A DNA stretch of 64,000 bases. Origin: JABSQH01 sp039177505. Its GTDB lineage: Bacteria > Actinomycetota > Acidimicrobiia > Acidimicrobiales > Ilumatobacteraceae. Within the stretch, counting starts at the first letter, position 1. Each line of letters opens with the position of its first letter. The notes under the pieces were generated by a model. It searched no databases and had not been told where the DNA came from. It was given only the letters and a program-made list of their open reading frames with translations. The DNA is taken from assembly GCA_039177505.1 (NCBI GenBank), contig JBCDFR010000006.1, positions 26,057 to 90,056 of the forward strand, written 5' to 3'. Positions 60,955 to 64,000 of this stretch are shown here, piece after piece. Both the position numbers and the translations under genes were made by a program.

Positions 60955-62061
60955 TCAGGGTGCGAGGAGGTCGGCGAGACCGCGCAGTCCATCGACATCG
61001 TGTACGTCGGCGTCTTGTAGCGGAAGCTCGACCACGGGCACATCGTCGGCGAGTTCCGCGAGTCCTGCGAGCTCATCTCGCTCAGACAGTGCGAGCTCGG
61101 TGAGTTCGTCGTGCCACGCGAGGTGTTCTGCAAGCGGCCCATCGGCGACGTCGTCGAGTGCCGCACGGTCGGCCGGATCGAGCTGTTCGGGAAGTGGATG
61201 GATCAAGTTGATGACCACGCCACCGAACGGGAAGTCGTCGTCGCGGAGGGCGCCGATGAGGTGTTCGGACTCAGCGATCGCTTCCGCCCGTGGGCTGGAT
61301 ACCACCACGAAGGCGGTCTCGTCGGCCCGCAGCAGTTCGCGCACTTCGCCGGCGCGACGTCGGAGCCCCTCCTCGACGGTCGTCAGCGATCGGAAGAACG
61401 CCACCGTGTCCTCGACGATCTGGGGTCCAGCGAGGCGGCGAACCGCCCATAGGAACATCGACGATGCCGCATTGGTCACCCTGGCGAACGTTCGTTGGCC
61501 GACCGTCAACGCGCGGTACACCGGGTTGCTGAGAAAGGCGACCAGCCGGTCGGGTGCGCCGAGCAGGTCGATCGCGTTGCGCGAGGGCGGCGTGTCGACG
61601 ATCACCAGGTCCCACTCGTCGCTCGCGAAGAGCTGGTGGAGCCGTTCGATGGCCATGTACTCCTGTGCCCCGGCCAACGAACGGGACAACGCGCCGTAGA
61701 TGGGGTTGTTCAGAATCGCTTCGGCCTGTTCGTCGCTGGCGGTCTGTTCACGGACGAGCCGATCGAAAGTGGCCGCGTCGTCGAGCATCAGCGCCCAGAG
61801 TTCCCCCTCACCCGCTCCGACCCCGTCGACCTGATGTGGTTCGTCGGCGGCGGCACCATCGTCGAGGCCGAGCGCGTCGGCCAGCCGCCGCGCCGGGTCG
61901 ACGGTGACGACCACGACGCGTCGCCCCGAATTGGCAGCAGCAACGCCGATCGCGGCCGCAGTCGTGGTCTTGCCGACTCCTCCTGGGCCACAGGTCAACA
62001 GCAGCGTCGAGTGATCGATCGTGTCGGTGAGCGTCATCGCGTCGACATCCACCGCGGTCAC
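60955..62061 (-). CDS. ArsA-like ATPase, subunit with GPGGVGKT P-loop
   Basis: A 368-residue ArsA/Get3-type ATPase. The P-loop reads GPGGVGKTT (25-33): the P-loop lysine is kept but the family's signature lysine (in KGGVGKT) is Pro26. VDPARRLADALGLDD is the switch-I-like region, and VIVDTPPSRNAIDLL the switch-II-like. No metal-binding cysteines for arsenite are evident. GTG 62061 overlaps the upstream ATPase stop as GTGA. A paired system of this kind is known in mycobacteria (I recall Rv3679/Rv3680), so the two probably form one complex. Confidence 0.85.
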   Translation of the reverse strand: MTAVDVDAMTLTDTIDHSTLLLTCGPGGVGKTTTAAAIGVAAANSGRRVVVVTVDPARRLADALGLDDGAAADEPHQVDGVGAGEGELWALMLDDAATFDRLVREQTASDEQAEAILNNPIYGALSRSLAGAQEYMAIERLHQLFASDEWDLVIVDTPPSRNAIDLLGAPDRLVAFLSNPVYRALTVGQRTFARVTNAASSMFLWAVRRLAGPQIVEDTVAFFRSLTTVEEGLRRRAGEVRELLRADETAFVVVSSPRAEAIAESEHLIGALRDDDFPFGGVVINLIHPLPEQLDPADRAALDDVADGPLAEHLAWHDELTELALSERDELAGLAELADDVPVVELPLQDADVHDVDGLRGLADLLAP

Positions 62062-62993
62062 TCCCCTTCCTCGTCGAGGGCGTCTGCCAGGGTCGTCAGA
62101 TGGTGCAATGCGAGCCGGGCCGTCGGGAGCCGCGGGAGCGTGATCACGTCGTCGAAGCGGTCCTGGAGTCGTGCGAGTTGTCGAGCCTGGCGGGTGAGCA
62201 CGGAGGCACCGAATCCCGAGGATGACTCGAGCACGCGCCGAGCGTCGGCGGACAGCGAGTGCTTCTGCACTCGCGCCGCGCCGAGCGGCGTGCGCGCCAA
62301 CCCCGGTCGGTCTGGCCAGCACCCGTTGGCGACGACCGGCAACATGGCGATGCCGACATCGGCGACCAGCTCATCGGCCAACTCGATCGATTCGTTCACC
62401 GGCGTTTCCTCGGCGAGCGTGACGACCATGGCCGCACAGCGCGCCGGATCGCGCAGCAGCTCGTCGACCTCGTCAGCCTGTTCGCGGACCGCTCCGGTGT
62501 TGACGACCTCGGACAGCCCGGTCGCCGAGCGCAGGAACGGCACCGCGTTGCCTGCCGGAGGTGCGTCGACGACGATCAGGTCGGCCGCACCGTCGCGTTC
62601 GAGTTCCTTGATCTTGCCGAGCACGAGCAGGTGCTCCAGCCCGGGCGTAGCCGCCGCGATCATGCCGAGTGATGACGACGCGGCAGCCCGCCGTAGCAGC
62701 CCGCCGACACCGCGCAGTTCGAGGTAGTCGCCGAATGCCTGCTCGGCGGGAATCGTGCGACCTCGAACTCGACCGGCGCCGCGGATCTTGCGCAGAATGT
62801 GTTCGTTCTCGTCGAGTTCGTGCCCTCCGAGCAGGGGGCCGATGCCGGGTTTGCCGTCGACGGACACGAACAACACGTCCGCGCCGTTGCGGGCGCCGGC
62901 GAGCGACAGCGCGGCAGCGACCGTCGAAGAACCAACGCCACCCTTCCCCGCCACGATGGCGACGCCGACGTCGCCGAGTCGATCGAGGATCAC
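62058..62993 (-). CDS. ArsA-like ATPase, subunit with GKGGVGSS P-loop
   Basis: A 311-residue ArsA/Get3-type protein. The P-loop is AGKGGVGSST: the signature lysine (Lys17) is kept, but the P-loop lysine that binds phosphates is Ser22, so this subunit should not hydrolyse ATP alone. VSVDGKPGIGPLLGG and VVDAPPAGNAVPFL are the switch regions. The partner protein has the reverse change. It overlaps the HMG-CoA-lyase-like gene start by 4 bases and the next ATPase by 4 bases; the three genes form one operon. Confidence 0.85.
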   Translation of the reverse strand: MILDRLGDVGVAIVAGKGGVGSSTVAAALSLAGARNGADVLFVSVDGKPGIGPLLGGHELDENEHILRKIRGAGRVRGRTIPAEQAFGDYLELRGVGGLLRRAAASSSLGMIAAATPGLEHLLVLGKIKELERDGAADLIVVDAPPAGNAVPFLRSATGLSEVVNTGAVREQADEVDELLRDPARCAAMVVTLAEETPVNESIELADELVADVGIAMLPVVANGCWPDRPGLARTPLGAARVQKHSLSADARRVLESSSGFGASVLTRQARQLARLQDRFDDVITLPRLPTARLALHHLTTLADALDEEGE

Positions 62994-63925
62994 GTCGGCA
63001 CCCTCGACGTGGCGAACCGCGGACCCGCAAGCGCCACATGACCGTCGAGGGCGCGACCGACCGCTCCCGTCGCGATGGTCGCCGCATCGATCAGACGGGC
63101 CACGTCGATGCCGGTCCGACAGCCCATTTCCTCGAAGGCGTGCACGACGTCCTCGACCGACACGTTGCCACTTGCTCCGGGCGCGAACGGACAGCCACCA
63201 AGGCCGCCCAAACTGGCATCGACGCGTGTGGCGCCGGCGTCGACCGCGGCCAGTGCGTTGGCGACGCCAAGCCCGCGTGTGTCGTGGAGATGGACGCCGA
63301 CGGGAACACCGGCAGGAGCGCCGATATCGGTCACCTCACCGACGAGTTCAGCGACCTCGGTCGGGACTCCGGTCCCGATCGTGTCGGCCAGACCGATGCC
63401 GCGTACGCCGTGGTCGATCGCCATCCGCGCCGCAGCCACGACATCGCTCGGCGCAACGGGACCCTGATAGGGGCATCCGAACGCCGTGGCCAGCGTGACC
63501 TCGACGATGGCGTGACTGCGTTCGGCATCGGCGACGACGGTGGCCAGGTCGTCGAGCCGTTCGGCGACGCCGGCGCCGGCGTTGCGGCGGGAGTGCTCGT
63601 CGCTGACCGACACGACGAACTGCAGGTGGTCGATGCTGGCGTCGAGCGCCCGCTGTGCACCGCGCCGGTTGAGCACGAGTCCCCAGCGAACGACACCTCT
63701 GTCGTCGGCGCCGTCATGAGTCGCCGCCGCGAGCTGAGCTGCGTCGGCCATGGCGGGCACCCGGTCCGGCCGAACGAACGACGTCAATTCGAGGTCGCGA
63801 ACACCGGCATCGATCAGCGCCTCGAACACCGCCAGCTTGGCGGCCAAGTCGATTGGCCGCTCATCTTGCAGCCCGTCGCGCAAGGTGACGTCGCGCACGG
63901 TGATCGTCGAGGGAAGCGGGCGCAC
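62990..63925 (-). CDS. HMG-CoA lyase-family enzyme
   Basis: A 311-residue TIM-barrel lyase of the DRE-TIM metallolyase superfamily. VRDVTLRDGLQDE at 10-22 has the DRE-like opening; ELTSFVRPDRVPAMAD, FGCPYQGPVAP, and GVHLHDTRGLGVANALAAVDAG carry the metal ligands and catalytic residues. ASLGGLGGCPFAPGASGNV is the HMG-CoA lyase active-site loop with the conserved Cys. It cleaves a 3-hydroxy-3-methylacyl-CoA, probably in leucine-type breakdown, and lies upstream of the ArsA-like pair. Confidence 0.88.
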   Translation of the reverse strand: MRPLPSTITVRDVTLRDGLQDERPIDLAAKLAVFEALIDAGVRDLELTSFVRPDRVPAMADAAQLAAATHDGADDRGVVRWGLVLNRRGAQRALDASIDHLQFVVSVSDEHSRRNAGAGVAERLDDLATVVADAERSHAIVEVTLATAFGCPYQGPVAPSDVVAAARMAIDHGVRGIGLADTIGTGVPTEVAELVGEVTDIGAPAGVPVGVHLHDTRGLGVANALAAVDAGATRVDASLGGLGGCPFAPGASGNVSVEDVVHAFEEMGCRTGIDVARLIDAATIATGAVGRALDGHVALAGPRFATSRVPT

Positions 63926-64000
63926 GGGTGCAGTCTCGCACCGCAGACCGCCGCTCCCACCGATGCCTGGTAGACAACCCTCGATGAACGACGCCGACGC

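Noticed and set aside
63984..64000. Possible gene start ATG at the right edge
   Set aside because: Only 17 bases are visible, too few to support a call.

Overview
The window is high-GC DNA with dense, mostly opposed operons, many GTG starts and many 4-bp ATGA/GTGA stop-start overlaps. A SUF-only Fe-S system with SufU and Rieske proteins, a maleylpyruvate-isomerase/DinB-fold protein, a Phd-PIN toxin module and paired ArsA-like ATPases all fit an actinobacterium. The overall flavour suggests Acidimicrobiia (Ilumatobacter-like). That placement is inference from gene content, because there is no rRNA or other phylogenetic marker here. No tRNA, rRNA or CRISPR array was seen.

Bases 1-23980 are a surface-polysaccharide region. 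It holds an ABC exporter ATPase cut by the left edge, a complete Wzm/Wzt-type exporter (12282-13887), an initiating polyprenyl-phosphate sugar transferase, several GT2 glycosyltransferases and a Stealth-family sugar-phosphate transferase. It also holds a nonulosonate (sialic-acid-like) set: a short NeuB, a NeuA fused to a HAD phosphatase, and a polysialyltransferase-like enzyme. Three sulfotransferase-like proteins (one fused to a methyltransferase) and GalE complete it. Together they predict a sialylated, probably sulfated and phosphate-linked glycan exported by the ABC route. Bases 24036-25912 are a graveyard: a FkbM methyltransferase fragment, an IS481 transposase tail, and a degenerate IS3 element inserted in that tail.

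Bases 25933-32864 carry housekeeping and accessory genes: an alpha/beta hydrolase with an odd nucleophile, a DinB-fold protein, an acyl-CoA dehydrogenase, a Phd/PIN toxin-antitoxin pair with an operator on its start codon, a polytopic membrane protein and a metallo-beta-lactamase-fold hydrolase. Bases 33249-45663 are a split SUF locus: sufC-sufS-sufU-thioesterase on +, and sufD-Rieske-second sufC on -, with sufB separate on -. Three near-identical palindromes (AATTAnCACTA-N6-TAGTGnTAATT) sit in front of sufC, sufD and sufB and look like operators of one Fe-S-responsive repressor. Between the suf parts lie two tandem Tat-exported paralogues of unknown function.

Bases 45370-53116 hold a ferredoxin, an S9 peptidase, a MauE-like membrane protein, a second metallo-hydrolase, a two-gene UGSC module and two HpcH/HpaI-type CoA lyases. 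The second UGSC gene (50599-51129) reads through an in-frame TGA in the motif U-G-S-C, followed by a perfect hairpin. I interpret it as a selenoprotein that ordinary gene calling would split in two. Bases 53180-63925 hold a GH65 phosphorylase with a fused HAD/trehalose-phosphatase protein, MutY, a MaoC-like protein, a YbhN-type membrane protein, a serine hydrolase, two ArsA-like ATPases with complementary broken P-loops, and an HMG-CoA-lyase-like enzyme.

The most interesting observations are the UGSC selenoprotein module, the three-operator suf regulon, the complementary ArsA-like pair, the nested insertion site and the sialic-acid/sulfate glycan locus.
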